NCBI GenBank assembly: GCA_002633005.1 | Contig: NMRA01000330.1 | Span: 184,001-248,000, forward strand | Reading direction: 5' to 3' | From: Phoronis australis | Lineage: Eukaryota; Phoronida; Phoronidae | DNA: 64,000 bases | Shown: positions 11,501 through 24,409 of the stretch, piece after piece | Position numbering within the stretch: the stretch's first letter is position 1 | How the letters are laid out: every line of letters begins with the position of its first letter | Made by a program: the position numbers and the translations under genes | The notes under the pieces: generated by a model | Told to the model about the DNA's origin: nothing | What the model saw: the letters and a program-made list of their open reading frames with translations, nothing else | Databases searched by the model: none

Positions 11501-14500
11501 GACAGTCAGATCTCAGAAATCAATGAGACTATAAGATTATATTTTTTGAAACTTTGTTGGCATGTTTTAAGATCAAATTCAAAATTTCACATCATTCCAG
11601 CTTCTTGACATAAATTGGTAGTGAAGACTCTAAACTGTACAGCAACGATTGGCATGAAACTTGTGGATTTTAGGACCTTAGTTCACACAGCCTCCGAGAT
11701 GGGAGCCGCATAAAAAGAAAACCACAACTGACAGCCTCAATCAAAGCTTTAAGCACAGGGTGGCCCAAAAATGTCACCCATTCTGATTTTACACTGTGTT
11801 TAAATCTTTTTAATTATTTTTCTCAAAAACATGCCAAAAAACCATGAAAATGTTGCCTACAACCGATAGCTCTTCTATTTTCAATTGTTAGTATGTCTGG
11901 TCAATTCTCAGATCATGTTCTTATTGGTGGAAACTATTGACCCATATGTGTGAATGAGACATAAAATTACATTTAACATACCTCATCTCGTAAATTTATA
12001 TCGATGTCAGCTCGGAGTACTTCAAATGCAAGCTTCTTGTTCAATTCCTTTTTCGGTTTGATCACTTCAAAATACAAAGGGCCCTGGAAAGAAAGTGTTC
12101 CACATTTCCTACTATATTAAACTGAATGAAACAGGCATTTGTATCCATAGTAACTCCAGATTTGACAGAACTTTCCAGCTGTTTTGACATCAACTAACTT
12201 GATTTCTGACACAAGAGATAATCTGTTATAACCTGCAGAGTGCCAGCTGGTCTGGTGAACCCTAGAGACACATCAGATGTAAGCAGACTATGACGGCAAG
12301 CCTGGTGTAGAGATGGCAAGCCTGGTGTAGAGACGGCAAGCCTGGTGTAGAGACGGCAAGTCTGGTGTAGAGACTCTTAATGAGAATCATGGAAACTCCA
12401 ACTGGTAATCAGAGGTTCTTCAAAATTCACCAAATGGTCATCCAGAACTTGACAACCCACCAGATGGTCATAAGGTACTTTGTGGGACAATAAGTCAAGT
12501 CTGGTTCCACCTTGCATGAATATTAATCAGGTTCACATGTCCTTGTAGACTAATGATACTCTCAGCAAGAGACTTATTTGCCTACGCTGGCAGTCAGAAC
12601 TTAGTCTTGTTGCAGCAATCAAATAAACATGCAGAGTTTTTAACGTGCTGACCCACACGTTGGCTAAATTGACCGATAGGATTAACGTTTTATGCCAGAG
12701 TTAATTGACCCATTGCGGTGTTTTTAACCACATCTCTGAGGCACATACCTTCAGATAACAATTAATGTGTACAGGTGTGTTGACATGGGCCCCCGCTCTA
12801 CACAGCAGTCTGGTAGCCTCAAGATCGCCCAACTCTATGGCATACTGCAGGATGTGAGGCTTGAGTGACGCCTACAACGATGATAAAGGGAAGGCTTAGC
12901 TCATCAAAGTTAGCTGTGATTGACACTCAAGATGAAAAGCCCAACACGGATGAACTACAATAACCAAATTCACAATTTTTTAAACATGGTACTAGTTTCA
13001 AGTTTTCATTTTGTTTTAAATATTATGCAGTTGTCAACCATCATTTTTTCTATATTATAGCAAAAAGATATTTATAGAGGTATCACTGTCAGTAACACAT
13101 TCTAATACAGTAACTATTTACACATGTCTTCCTCAAACCGCTTTGTGATGGTGAAGTGGTACCACCATTTCTAAAATCTCTAGGTCTATTTACATTGACC
13201 ACAATTAGTGTACGACATAACCGCACTCTTTCTTATAAGAACGCTGTAACACCTAAAGATGACGAGAGAAAAGACGACCAAAATGTCGTGCCAAATAGGC
13301 AAGGAATTGCTGTGATCAATAGATTTTAGAAATGATGTGTTATTTTACGCATCCCATTCACCTGACCTTGTAAAGAGAACTGACATCTGCTTTAACACAT
13401 TATCGACAAACTTCCATAAGAGGTTAAAACTTATGCAGGAATGTTGGTATGTGGCTTTGTGAACAATGTGGCTTGCAAACCGCTATATTGCTAAGATCTA
13501 GCCTGTCTGTGAGCATTGTCCATAAATGACACAACAATCCGTTAGCATTAGAAAACATTGCCAGATTTGTTATTAACATAGAAATCAATTAATAATGGTT
13601 CCTAAGCAACAAAATGCCACCCACAAATAGTAATTTTCTAATATTGTAATATTGATACGATGAGTTCAGAGTGACCTCTGATCACAAATGATGAGGTCAA
13701 TCCTGTTTTGGTACTTTTCTCCTGAAACGGAAGGCACCATTGGTGTTGTTTTTCTAATCGAAACAAAAAGAAAATGACAAAGAGCATCATGCCATGATCA
13801 ATCACATAATTTTCAACTATGATACTTAAACTGAGAGGTGTTTGTGATGCAATGCATGTGCCGGTGATTAATCTAAGCACGAGCATCCATGGAGTGATGA
13901 ACTCAACAAAATCTCTACTTTGTCTTTTGGGTGCAGTCGACTGTGACTATATCAAATTCAGGTCATGTATTTAGATTCATAAAGTTTGAGATGGCTTAAC
14001 GTCAGCTGGGCCGTTGTGTTCTAGTCATGATGAAGATTTACCAGGTGCTATTAGGCCTTACCTCAGCCTCGGCTAATTTGCTACTTATACCAACTATACT
14101 ACTGCCCTCTAGTGGTCTGACAAGAGTGGATAGTAATGGTCCTGTAATGGATGGTGGAGATGTGTGTTCAACCAGTACCTTATTCAACAGATTTACGTCA
14201 CAAGGTGACCTCTCGAGGCCATACTTGATACTCTTCAGATCGCCTTCCAATACGCCGTAAATCACAGCCTAAAATACACAAAAGGCCACATTAATCTTTA
14301 AACTATCATATTTCTAATGGACATGTTTCACTGAGATCCATACTAGTGAAAAACACAATAAGAGATATGCAACAGAACTCCTTAGCATTGTGAGAGCACA
14401 ATATCACTGAGCATTTTGACCCAACTTCAAATTCTGACTGTCAAGATGGGCAGAGCTAACAAAACAAAATTTCTTGACTTCATTCGCAGGCACTAAAAGA

Positions 14501-17500
14501 CATCAACTTCTGAATGTATGATAACTGTTGTGATTTGACAAGCAAGCTCCTAGACTTTTATGATCAGCTCGTCTGTTTAGGGATTAGGGAACAGGCATTG
14601 GCTAATGATAACTATTGCCTTATCAGGATACTAACAAAAAACACAGTTAATGCAGGATATTTTGGCACAGCGGTTCATAAAGTCTGAAACTGTTATTAAA
14701 CATTGTGCCCTCCCAGTCTTCATAAAAATCGATCAACTACAGCAGAATAAAAGTAGAAACTTGTACATATCAACAGCTGTTCCTTTGTTGAGTACTCCCT
14801 CTGTTGGCTACTCCCTCTGTTGGCTTCCTGAGACATAATAATAGGTTGGCTAGGTTTATGTAGTACCTAATTGCACAGCAGGGCACTTATCTAAATGAAC
14901 CCTCTGCCGAAGCATCTTAGAAAACCCGACTCATTTTAGGCTGCGCTCAATGACTAAAAAAACCAACAACTGACTGTATAAATATCACGCAAGGTCTCGT
15001 GCATTTTTTAAAAAGTTGAGCAAAGGTAGGTATGCAAGGGTAAGCAAGGTTTGAAACGTCATAAATTTCCAAGCAGTGAGTAGAAAAAACAATTTTTCCT
15101 CTTCTCAGGTGAGTTTGACTTTTTTAAAAAGTGAGCAATTAAAAATGCTACACCACTGACTCGATTTTCAAAAAAGACAGAGAAAAATGACTATCCATTT
15201 TGGACTAACCCCAGAATGGATCCATCGGACCAATCAATATGACTTGTTTCTATGTTAACTATCTTTAACTCCAGAGTGGGTCACTCAGTTCTAGTCACGT
15301 ACAATGTAAAACCAGATTATGGTATTGTCCTTAAGACAATGGCGTAACTTTATTGTTAAAAGAAACCTACTTGTGTAAACCTAGCTTCATCCAGAATACT
15401 ACAAATATCCCACTTTCCTTGGTCAGCAGCAAGCTTTCGAGCAGATACACCATTCTAAAACAATAAACATCTTTCAGTCTCTAGAACCATTGCCATCAAA
15501 AGATGACATTTCAAAACTAAAAGTCAAATTTGAGTTTCCAACATACGACTACATTTGGCACATGCCTAGGCAAATCAATAATGTACAAATGAAATGAGGC
15601 AAAGTCACTGTAACAGTTGTTTTGCTATCAACACACATTTTTTTGGCAAATTTCATTAAAAAGACATGGTCATATGACCCAATTAATGGCATATTGGTAC
15701 AAAGTAAGTTAAAGTCTACTGGCATTCTCATTCAGAAAATATACAGTAGTCGCATGTACTGTACTGGTTAATTTCTATACTTTTGTAGATATTTGGCCAA
15801 ATGCAGTCTTCTTGATAAGGTCCTACAAAACCTTAGGCTTGTTGATCAACAAAACGGATTGAAAAAGTAGTTTGCTGGATTATGTTTTGGAGACCATTTC
15901 CTGTGCTATTGAGTTTTCAGGATTCAAACATGTTTCACAACTCGTTTTAATGGGACACAGTGTCCGCAACAGTCAGATATAACATGGCCTCATTGTGAGA
16001 ACTAGCTTGAGGCCCATTATTCAGGGGAGAAAACTGCTATTAGCCAAAGAATTGCCTACCTTACTGACAGCCACCTTACACCAGCACTGAATCAGTTGTT
16101 GCAGTCTCTTACAGTCATTAGTTTCTACACATCTGATCACACCGGGGGAGTACTTCTTGTGCCACTCATGCCAGTACATGTTATTATTGGACACTTCATT
16201 AGCTGTCTTACCATCCTGGAACATAGATATGAATATAGCCTGAAACACAGCCATGAGAAAAGAGTAGAAGGGTGCATTACAGATTGAAAAGTCCTCGCTG
16301 CGAGAAATCTTCAATACGGAATGGAAACTTGGAATTTTCTACAGTCAGCCTGGTTGACCAATCACTTCACTGACGGCCATTTTGCAAGTCTATGCTTAGC
16401 TAAGGCATCTAGCTAACTCATGAAACACTTGCCATTCACTCAGGTGATTTGAAATGGTTTCTCAAAACTCACAAGAAAATAATTTGGAGAAGCACACCCC
16501 TGGGTGACTTTAGAACTTATGTTTCACAATAAGCACTCCCAGGTGTCTCAGGTAAGGTACCCACTGCCGAGCTCATCAACTGAAAAGTGGTCCCACTCTT
16601 CCCTGTTTAGGATTCCAGAGCGGAAACAATAGGGGGGGTTGGCGCATTATTAAGGACTCTTGTATCAGAAGGATCTTAATACCTACAAAGAATCCATTCA
16701 AATGCAATTTCAGGAATAGGTAACATACACATATGACATAACTAAGACCTTAATCAAAGTACAAGGCTTAAAAAATCCAAATATGGTTTACTAAATCATA
16801 AAATACGCAAAATTGTAAAATGTGTAAACACTGTTGAATGAAGAAAAATGAAATTTTTCAAACATCATGTGACCTAAAAATTAGTCCAACTTTCATCGTG
16901 AGCACCAGACCTGATCTTGGATGAAAGGATCAATCCCACAAGCCATCAGCTCAGGAAGGTGACAAGGCTCACCACAGAGGGCAGCAGTGTGCAAAGCTGT
17001 GTCACCATGCTGGAATAATATAGATGTGTTGAGAATTATAATAATGTTCAAGATAATCGTAAAAGTTAATCAAAATTAAACAGAAAAAGATATTAATTTA
17101 GTGACATTTTAAGCTACTCTACTGTGAAAATAAGCGTTTCTGTGAGGTTCTATACAATAAAAGTTTATTTCTCTCATGCGAATGACTGTAAAATATACAT
17201 GCAACTCTACTACGGTACTCTTTATATCATGTTATTGATATCATTGTATTGCTATGAATGCAAGTATTAACAGTAAAGTTCTCCAGTTTGGGACAGTGAA
17301 AAATTGATTATTTTGCTCAAGGTCAGAGCTCATACCAAATTTTAGAAATACTCTATTAGGATGTAAGAAAATTTACAATGATTCTATGAACTCCCAAGTC
17401 TATGTTCAGACCCTGTCAATACAAAGCAGTGTCTGAAATTTTAGAAATATGATGAATGCCAAAATCGACTGTGTCCCAATCTTTAGATTACCGAAATTTC

Positions 17501-19217
17501 TGCTTAAATTTCTTAGAGACTATGCCAAATATCAGAATTTGAATGTAAAGATTCCTACTTTTAAAACAAAGTAGATGGAACAAAGAAAATGTATTGTACT
17601 GAAATTTTCAACAAAAATGAATAGGAAGAAAACTTCATTTCGGTATTTATACAGCTTATATTCTACAGCATCACCAACAGGCGATATAATTGTCAGTTAT
17701 TATACAATGCAATGAGCTTTTGGAATATGCAAAAATGACAATTTCATCGGATAGTTATTTTTGTTTGGACAAAAGGAAGCTTAACCGTACACTCCTTTTA
17801 TAATAAATTTTAAAATCTCAATTAAAGGCAGATGAATAACATCAAGCTCAACAGGTTTTCTACTTTCAGAAAATGTCTACTTTTACCTCCTTACAATCTA
17901 TAGTTTGCAGATATTTGAGTTCATGCAAAAGTTTGTTGACAAGATACCACATAACCTCAAGTGAATAAAATAATCACAGTTATGTTTTGGCTTAGAGGGT
18001 ATAACTAGTCTACACACTGGCTTAGAATTTAGCAGACATTCGTAAATCATGGTTGTTTGTTCACAAACACTAGGCGTTTTGAAATAGATAAACAAAGTCA
18101 CTGAACCCTGCTCTTAAGTCTTACAACTCTCCCAGTTGGATTGTGAGACTAAACATAGCTTAACAGAGGGTTTATGGTGATGGGTGAGAAGATAATTTTT
18201 GTTACCCCCAGAGGATTCTGAAAAGCCTAACCCAGTCTGGAATGTAGGCTTTGACTATTTAGTGCAATTCTGTCTCCAAGAATAAACTAACATTTACAAG
18301 ATAAGAATATTAAAAAAATATCTGGTATTTAATATTTCATGAAAAATTTAACTTTATAAGCAATGGCTTACTTTGTTCTGTGCATTGATATCAGCACCGG
18401 CAGCTACCAGTCTGTAGGTGAAGTTGGGACGTCGACAGCTACTCAAGAAGTGAAGATATGTGTTGCCTTTCTATAAAAAAAAAACAATACGGAGTACAGG
18501 TTTTTAATAAATGCTGTACAATTAGAGCACTTCAGGAATGTTCACAGTTATCGTCATTTTCACAAGCCTCCAAACAAATATATGTTTCTGATATCATTAT
18601 AATGACAATGCGAAATAATACAGTGATTTATTTCTTCCTCAACATTATAAATTTACAAAACAACTAACAGCTTCAAAGGTGAATGCAAAACAATGTTTGA
18701 AATACCTTGTTTTGCTTCTTTATTACAGCCAGTTATGGTGTTCCCCAGTACATACATTATGGAACGTCTGGAGGTCATTCAGTGGTTCAAAGTTCAAAGG
18801 TAACATTCACTGTGACTAAATTGTCTTATTTGAGTTTGAATTTTAATTATAAATTCTGCTAATTAAAACAAATTCTTGTCTACAAAATATTGTTTTTGTA
18901 GTATGCTTTTCCAAAACTGAGGAGGGTTTGGGAAAAGTGTAAGTTTTTTTAAATAAATGCCAATAATTTGTGGTCATAAAATACTTAGCTACAAGATAAT
19001 CATGTTCTGGAAGGAATATTGATGAGAATTATCAGTCGAGAGAAGCACATGCGAAATTCAAGTCTATCATCAATCACATCTTATTTCATGAATTTACCTT
19101 ATCAGTGAAAGTGAGATCTTCAGTTCTGAGAAGTTGCAAAAATTCCTGAAAATTATTCTCTACAATGGCTCTTCCAATGAGAGTGTTGTGTTCAATCTCC
19201 CACATTTGACCCGCCAT
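5564..19217 (-). CDS. Ankyrin-repeat protein, 14 coding exons
   Basis: Multi-exon minus-strand gene built from splice sites and frame continuity. Coding exons: 19098-19217 (start), 18372-18470, 16911-17009, 16060-16215, 15371-15454, 14062-14268, 12749-12871, 11982-12083, 10572-10682, 9125-9283, 8475-8660, 7248-7679, 6588-6716, 5564-5779 (stop). All introns are phase 0, giving about 740 aa. The start MAGQMWEIEHNTLIG sits in a strong context (ACCATGG), and a 5'UTR acceptor lies near 19275. Many exons begin with an ankyrin-like G-x-T/S-A-L turn (HGDTALHTAA, RGRTALIYTL, GGRSPLMLAI) and end at the D-x-N/A-x-D loop (GADINAQNK, GVDIAARDV), so exon borders follow repeat borders. Some exons (14062-14268, 12749-12871) are divergent helical repeats. 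No signal peptide, membrane segment or enzymatic domain is visible, so a scaffolding role is inferred from family only. The donor at 6588 (ATG|GTCAGT) is the least certain: reading on reaches a stop at 6481-6483, a possible alternative end. A short exon between 5780 and 6587 could be missing. Confidence 0.85.
6765..6835. repeat. Polypyrimidine low-complexity tract
   Basis: CTCCCTCCCTCC-type run followed by a run of 11-12 C and more CT-rich sequence. It lies in the intron just upstream (minus strand) of the acceptor of the exon ending at 6716. Confidence 0.85.
8291..8452. repeat. Degenerate tandem repeat, unit about 45 bp
   Basis: Four imperfect units each contain a form of GATGGAGGCTCTTGGGGTAC (near 8296, 8339, 8385 and 8427). 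They lie in an intron of the ankyrin gene directly beside the exon 8475-8660. Short plus-strand ORFs here are by-products of the repeat. Confidence 0.7.
10953..11459. mobile_element. Non-autonomous hAT-like DNA transposon, 507 bp
   Basis: The ends are 13-bp perfect inverted repeats (CAGGGCTTGGAAT at 10953 and its reverse complement ending at 11459). CAGGG termini are typical of hAT elements. The flanks TTAGTGAA and AGCGAAAG share an AGYGAA core, which may be a worn 8-bp target-site duplication. The interior contains no transposase. It sits within an intron of the ankyrin gene. Confidence 0.7.
12291..12374. repeat. 20-bp tandem repeat, four units
   Basis: Four consecutive copies of GACGGCAAGCCTGGTGTAGA with one or two substitutions, within an ankyrin-gene intron. 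Confidence 0.9.
13000..14000. other. Intron of ankyrin gene, no extra feature
   Basis: Open frames such as 13638-13886 on the minus strand lack splice sites compatible with the phase-0 gene and have no recognisable domain. The intron spans 17010-18371 and 14269-15370 look equally empty. Confidence 0.4.
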
Positions 19218-20268
19218 GGTAGACCCACAATGTCTTCACTCTTTTACATGAAAGGAGGTCCACTTCACACTCGTCTAGAATAAACAGAAAACATCGGCAA
19301 TGAAATTGGTCAAAATGACAGCACAAAGCGAGCAAGTTGGTCAAAAACCAATTGCTTGAAGGCAAGTGGTTAAGAGAGGAGGGTTATGGGGAGGTCACAC
19401 ATATGCCAGCCTCACAAAGACTCTTAGTGACTAGGCTGATCGGCCAATGCAGGGGAATTGCTATTTGGAGAGACTTTATTCCATTGTACATCATATCCGA
19501 ATGTCATGTGTCACAACACCCCACAGAACAGCTCCTGGCTACAGCAAGGTGTCTTTGATGAATACCGGCAGATTAAGAGATAAGCAAACTGGTCGAGTTG
19601 CTCAATCTCGACAGGTGACCAGGGTGTCAATGTAAGATTGATCATTCTTTTCATCATTACGGCATTTTCCCGTTGCAACCAACTTGTTTGATTCAATAGC
19701 ATAACAACAAGTTGGGAAGTTTTCCCCTGTAGCCAATATCTTACAAGACTGATTAACTCCATTCTGGCATTTATTGTAGGAGGGCCACCTCTCTTTTGTT
19801 CGATAATTGCTCTAATCTCCAATAAGATCGTATCTACCCTGACTGGGCTGTGCTGTTAAAAATAAAAGTTAAGTTATAACATATTTGAACGTAAACCAAT
19901 AGCACTTCTGAAAACTTCGTCAAATGGTGATCATGTTTAGCTTTTGAATTGCCAAAATCGCCCAACTGCAATCGAAGTTATGACAATCTATTCTTTCCGA
20001 ATGCACCAATTTCACTCTGAGTTTGACTGTGTTCACACGTGGTCTGTAATAAGCCTGGTAGATAATTGGCCTGCATGCTGTCATAACAGACAAAAGACTG
20101 TGCTTGGCAGTTAACAAAGAAGCTAGATGTTATCACACGTTCAGAACCCTCTACGTCTGGTAAAGTCACTGAACGGGAAAACGCTGTCATGTGAACTGCC
20201 TCTCAGTCAAAAATCTCATTCTACACTTGAAAGTTACACATAGTCATGCAATAATAACATAGTGAGTT
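19218..20268. other. Upstream region of ankyrin gene
   Basis: Contains 5'UTR sequence of the ankyrin gene up to an acceptor-like TTTATTCTAG (minus strand) at about 19275. The first non-coding exon and promoter were not located. A CpG-bearing, ETS-like CTTCCGG site near 21180 is one possible promoter position. Confidence 0.35.
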
Positions 20269-20676
20269 GTAAACCAAGTAAGTCACCATACAGGGTTGAC
20301 TTGGTTCGCATATATGGTCCAACCTCGTAGACCAAGTGACCTCTTATGCAATCTCGTAGTACCAGTGAAATGCGAATATTTGCAATGATTTTAGTGACCA
20401 GGTCTGCCAAATGCGACTTTCCTAATGGTAGATTTCATTTTTTATGAGATTTTGTTTACCATATTGTAATTTCTGTTTGGGAAACAGTTGAAATGATAAA
20501 AAGCTAATAAAAATGAAATGGACTTGAGCAAATCTGTATTTGGCAGACTATAAACTTAAGGCAAAGACATTCAAATTTTGCAGTGGTAAGCTGCAACTCC
20601 GGTGCAGAAGTTTACTTGGTCCACTGAGGTTGGACCATGTTAGCAGTAACTTGATCTGGTGGCTTACTTGGTCTAC
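20269..20676. mobile_element. Terminal-inverted-repeat element, 408 bp
   Basis: The left end GTAAACCAAGTAAGTCACC and the reverse complement of the right end GTAGACCAAGTAAGCCACC match at 17 of 19 positions. A second inverted block follows inside on both sides (ATGGTCCAACCTC ... GACCAAGT). This two-block inverted structure without an ORF fits a MITE. No clear target-site duplication was found, so the superfamily is not assigned. Confidence 0.65.
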
Positions 20677-21695
20677 AAAACTTAACATGCGGTATGTAAG
20701 CAACACCTCGTGTGCATTTAGATATAACATTCGGGTACTTCTATCGTGCCAAGTGAACTGTTAGTGTTATGTATTTATGACTGTTTGGAAGTGTTTCAAA
20801 TGTTCAGTTCACCTTTCATACAGACACCGTAAGCACAATTTTCAGGAAATAGTTAGATTGGTATGCTATTGTATAGTTGTATTTGTACTAAGCTGGATCG
20901 CAGGCTCGGACATGGTCGACGTGGGTGACAACTCGGGCTCGGCCCGCAATCACTCATTCCAGGGACGTTTCCAAAGCAAAGACTGAGAGATAGACGTTTC
21001 TACGGGGGTTGCTCTTCTAAGAGCCTGACACGCACATAATCTTAATTCAATAAGTATCCAAAACTAGCATATCCTACAAGCAAGAGTACCTTAAATAGTT
21101 CTCTATGTTACCTCATGGGCGAATAAGTTACGAAGACATGAACATTAGCGATTTTGCTTGTTGACGTTGGGAACAGCTACTTCCGGTTGCGCCACCTGTT
21201 GGAAGGGATCGAAGTAGGGTGTACTGCAACTGAAGTGGTAGGATTGGCGGATCTGCTGCCTGTGCGTGCGGAACTTGGAATCCTGCTTAATCTCAAGATC
21301 ACGTATGGGTGAACTTGGAATTGAATATTCATTTGGGGAATCAGGTGAAGTTTTTTTTTTCAGTGCAAAGAGTTTTTGTAATCATTGGTTTCATGATCAC
21401 CCATTTTCTTTTTTACCGTGGTAACTTGTGTCACAGTCATTGGACTGGGAAGCAACAATATGTGAATGGTTAAATCAAGTACAAAATCGCCAATAGTTAA
21501 AAGAGATTTGTTAAAATTTATGTTATTTTATGAACATGTGATGTGATTTAGTGCAGTGCAAATGTTTAACAACGTGAACGTACGTGACTATATAATTGAG
21601 TGAATTTGTCAAGTTCAGTCCTAGTACGTTTTATATTTCAAGTTCACGCATACGCGATCTTAAGATTAATGGCAAGATTCCAAGTTCACGCACAG
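20677..21695. other. Intergenic, no gene recognised
   Basis: No supported coding sequence. Around 20900-20990 there is a GC-richer open stretch (plus strand, ending in a stop at 20984-20986) without a recognisable domain. Confidence 0.35.
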
Positions 21696-21841
21696 CAGGA
21701 CCCGTTACGCTATAGGACCAAGTTCGTAAAATCTAGCCACAGTCACGTGGTGTTCCTTATTTAAACTACAAGGCAATATCTCACCTCAAATCTAGCGAAC
21801 TCTTGCTTTTTAGCGATGTCGTATCGTTACTGAACGGGAGG
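21696..21841. mobile_element. MITE family A, copy 1
   Basis: About 146 bp, with right end GTTACTGAACGGGAGGC and a worn left end (CCCGTTACGCTATAGGACC). The interior blocks GTCACGTG, GGCAATATCTCAC and CTTGCTTTTTAGCG are shared with the copies at 22475, 30004, 33803 and 62374. Confidence 0.7.
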
Positions 21842-21889
21842 CACTACAGATCCACTCCGAGTTCGTGACGTAACACGGGGTAAAGGCTG

Positions 21890-22120
21890 GCCCCCGTTCC
21901 AAGAAAACTGACTTACTGCTATGACAAATCTTAAATTTCAGCCAAATTTAAGATAAAACTTTGACTTAAATTTGTCTCAAGTTCGTTTCAAAGAGTATAA
22001 GTTTGACTTAAGTTTTTGACTCAAGTTTTGTCTTATGTGGAAGTTTCAAAGTTCGGAAAGTTGAGACAAATCTTAGACTTAAGTAAAAAAGGAGCTTAAG
22101 TTAGTTTCTTGAAAAGGATC
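21890..22120. repeat. Imperfect repeats of an ACTTAAGTTT-like motif
   Basis: Many short direct and inverted repeats around GACTTAAGTTT, AAATTTAAG and CAAGTTTTGTC in about 230 bp of AT-rich sequence. It could fold extensively and carries no ORF. It may be part of a longer unclassified repeat. Confidence 0.45.
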
Positions 22121-22474
22121 CTTTAACTACATGGGTCTCACCCTTATTACAACAACTGTTACGGCAACATGTGTTATTGTTTCACGCGCAACTTGAAGTT
22201 GGAGTTACGACGGAGGCCAAAATTTGTAAAAAAGATGACGAGGCCTACTGAAAACAGTCGCGCAAGTAGGCCTTCGTAGTTGCCGTCTTAGGAGCCGGGT
22301 AGGGCGGCATTTTCCGAACCTGGGATTAATCTGAATACATTATCGAGGCAGATCAAAGGAGCCCAACATGGGGAGAGCAACTCTTTCCACGGCAAAAATT
22401 TCCGGCAAATGCTCCCATCACTCGCCATGCTTTCTGTCTTCAAGACAATGTTATAAGACAGGTACACGAATACT

Positions 22475-22604
22475 GGCGTGCGTTCAGTATACGCTAGGAC
22501 CTACGCTAAAACATAGCCAAAGTCACGTGTTCTCATTTAAAATACACGGCAATATCTCACGTTCTCGCGAAGTCTTGCTTTTTAGCGGCGAAGTACCGCT
22601 CAAC
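22475..22604. mobile_element. MITE family A, copy 2
   Basis: The left end GGCGTGCGTTCAGTATACGC is intact. The interior CAAAGTCACGTGTTCTCATT, GGCAATATCTCACG and GCGAAGTCTTGCTTTTTAGC matches other copies. The right inverted repeat is lost or diverged. Confidence 0.7.
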
Positions 22605-23779
22605 TTCAAACTGAGAATTTCGAGGCAGGTGAGGACTAGGATAAACTACCGTGGTCATAGTAACCGTTACAAAGCCCCAGTTTCATAAAAGTAGTAATAA
22701 TTTAGGTGAGGGATTGAGTACTGTAACTGCAACTGAACTCCCAAGTACTTAAATTGTGTTTCTTTTTCAAAGTAAACACATACATATTACCTATCTAATA
22801 TAGTTGAGAAGCAAAAAGTGCACCAAAACAACAAAATAAATTTCCAGAACAGGCACAAAGTATCTCCATCGTCGCAAATATTTCTCTAGTGTCATATTTA
22901 GAAAAACAAAAATCTAGGAAGTGTGTGGTTATGAAAATACAAAAAATAAGCAGTACTATTAAGCTTAAATTAGTAAGGTCGATCTGGTTAAAACGCATGT
23001 GTTTGCTAAAGAAACTGACCACTTATGAATCGATTGTTCTGGACGGGTCGTGGAAGTGTTGCCATCGGAAGATTTTCCTCAGCACCAAACATGGATTCAA
23101 CTGGTTTAAGACCAGTGGTTTGTAGGGGTCTATGGGGACAAGATGGGGTTTCACCCTCCACCAATACCCACTACAACCAAGGTATCTGTTCCAAACATGA
23201 TATCGTTTTTACCACCTCTTGCAGTCGAAAGAAAATTTTCATTTTCTGTCCCAAAACTGGGAGGTCGACTACACTTGGCATTGCTGGAGTTTTTGATAGC
23301 TTCCAGAATTTCAAAGAGTGTGTACGCAGCGCGCCTGAAAAGAAAGAATGCTTGTTGATAGGTTTAACCTGAGTCTGATTGTATATACAAACTATTTGTA
23401 GGTAAACGTTCGGACTGAGCTGTAACTGTGAATTGACTATTTTTGGTGAACAGGTATTTGACGTGGTTTTAAACGCTGTTATTAATTTAATAGAATTTTT
23501 GTTTGTTTTTAGTTCACAATGGAAATGATGGGTAAGTTCATGTGTTGTATGTATTTGTGTGCCGGTATAGAATGTTTAGTATAATAAAATAATGAGATAA
23601 TGTAAAAAGACAGCCCAAAATACAAGCACGTTCAAGGTAAGATTAAATTTTCTTTTTGTTACCAAAATTCCCTTTTTTGGCGGTTTTTTGTCTTACTCTG
23701 CGTTCGCAGGTTGTCAGCGCCCCCAATGATTGCAGGAAACCAGGATAACCATTTGCAGGGGTGGTGGCCCACTCTCATC
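22605..23779. other. Intergenic, no gene recognised
   Basis: Short open frames at 23025-23372 on the plus strand show no family motif and no splice consistency. I cannot support a gene here. Confidence 0.35.
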
Positions 23780-23878
23780 GGGTCACCCATCAAAGCACTA
23801 TCTGGGCTCGACGTGGCTTCACTTACATGTAGGTGATCGGACGAGAACCGGATTTTTCAGCGTAGCAAGGCCGTAGAC
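23780..23878 (-). pseudogene. Degenerate 5S rRNA-like sequence (leading unit)
   Basis: Retains AGGTGATCGGACGAGAACCG and GGCCGTAGAC but has several substitutions and an insertion in the A-box region, and the 3' end of the 5S is missing. It keeps the canonical GGGTCACCCATC form of box C, which the later units have changed. Confidence 0.65.
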
Positions 23879-24106
23879 TATAGCTGGTCAGTGGCAACAG
23901 GTTTTCGCGTTCGGGACAGATTTCTGCAAATCGAGCCAACCCTAGGAGAAGCAAAGTCCACGGGAGTACAACAGGTCGATAAATGTGTCAAGTGCAGAAG
24001 TCAGCAGCACCCCTTGTTCACACCTAGACGACCATTCGTTCGTGCACACGCCGGCGGGTCCCCGAGGTTGTGCAGTGAGCGTCGACGGGCGAGAAGCGGT
24101 GCTATG

Positions 24107-24409
24107 CAGGGGCGGATCAAGGATTTTGAGTTGGGGGTGTGGGCCAGGGCACAGGAATAACCAGAATTTCACCACATGCGAGCGCCCAGCCTAAAATGTA
24201 GGGATGCAGGGGTCTCGAATTTTTTGAATTGTGGACCTTGTTACTAAAAAAAAAAACGGTAAACGGGGTTTGTTCAAGGCCTGTGCACTCTAAATTCGCC
24301 CCCCGAACCCCCTGGATGCGCGCATGATACTCAGCAATTCGCACCCCTAACTCCCAAGTGGTGTCTGGGAGAACTTTAGGGGGGTCATGCCCCCCTAAAT
24401 CCGCAACTG
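24107..24409. mobile_element. MITE with CAGNGGCGGAT ends
   Basis: Left end CAGGGGCGGATCAAGG and right end CCTAAATCCGCAACTG are inverted repeats of one another with few mismatches. The same terminus type bounds the element at 58301-59046. It is inserted into the first unit of the 5S-linked array. The ends fit hAT-like elements; no transposase is present. Confidence 0.65.
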
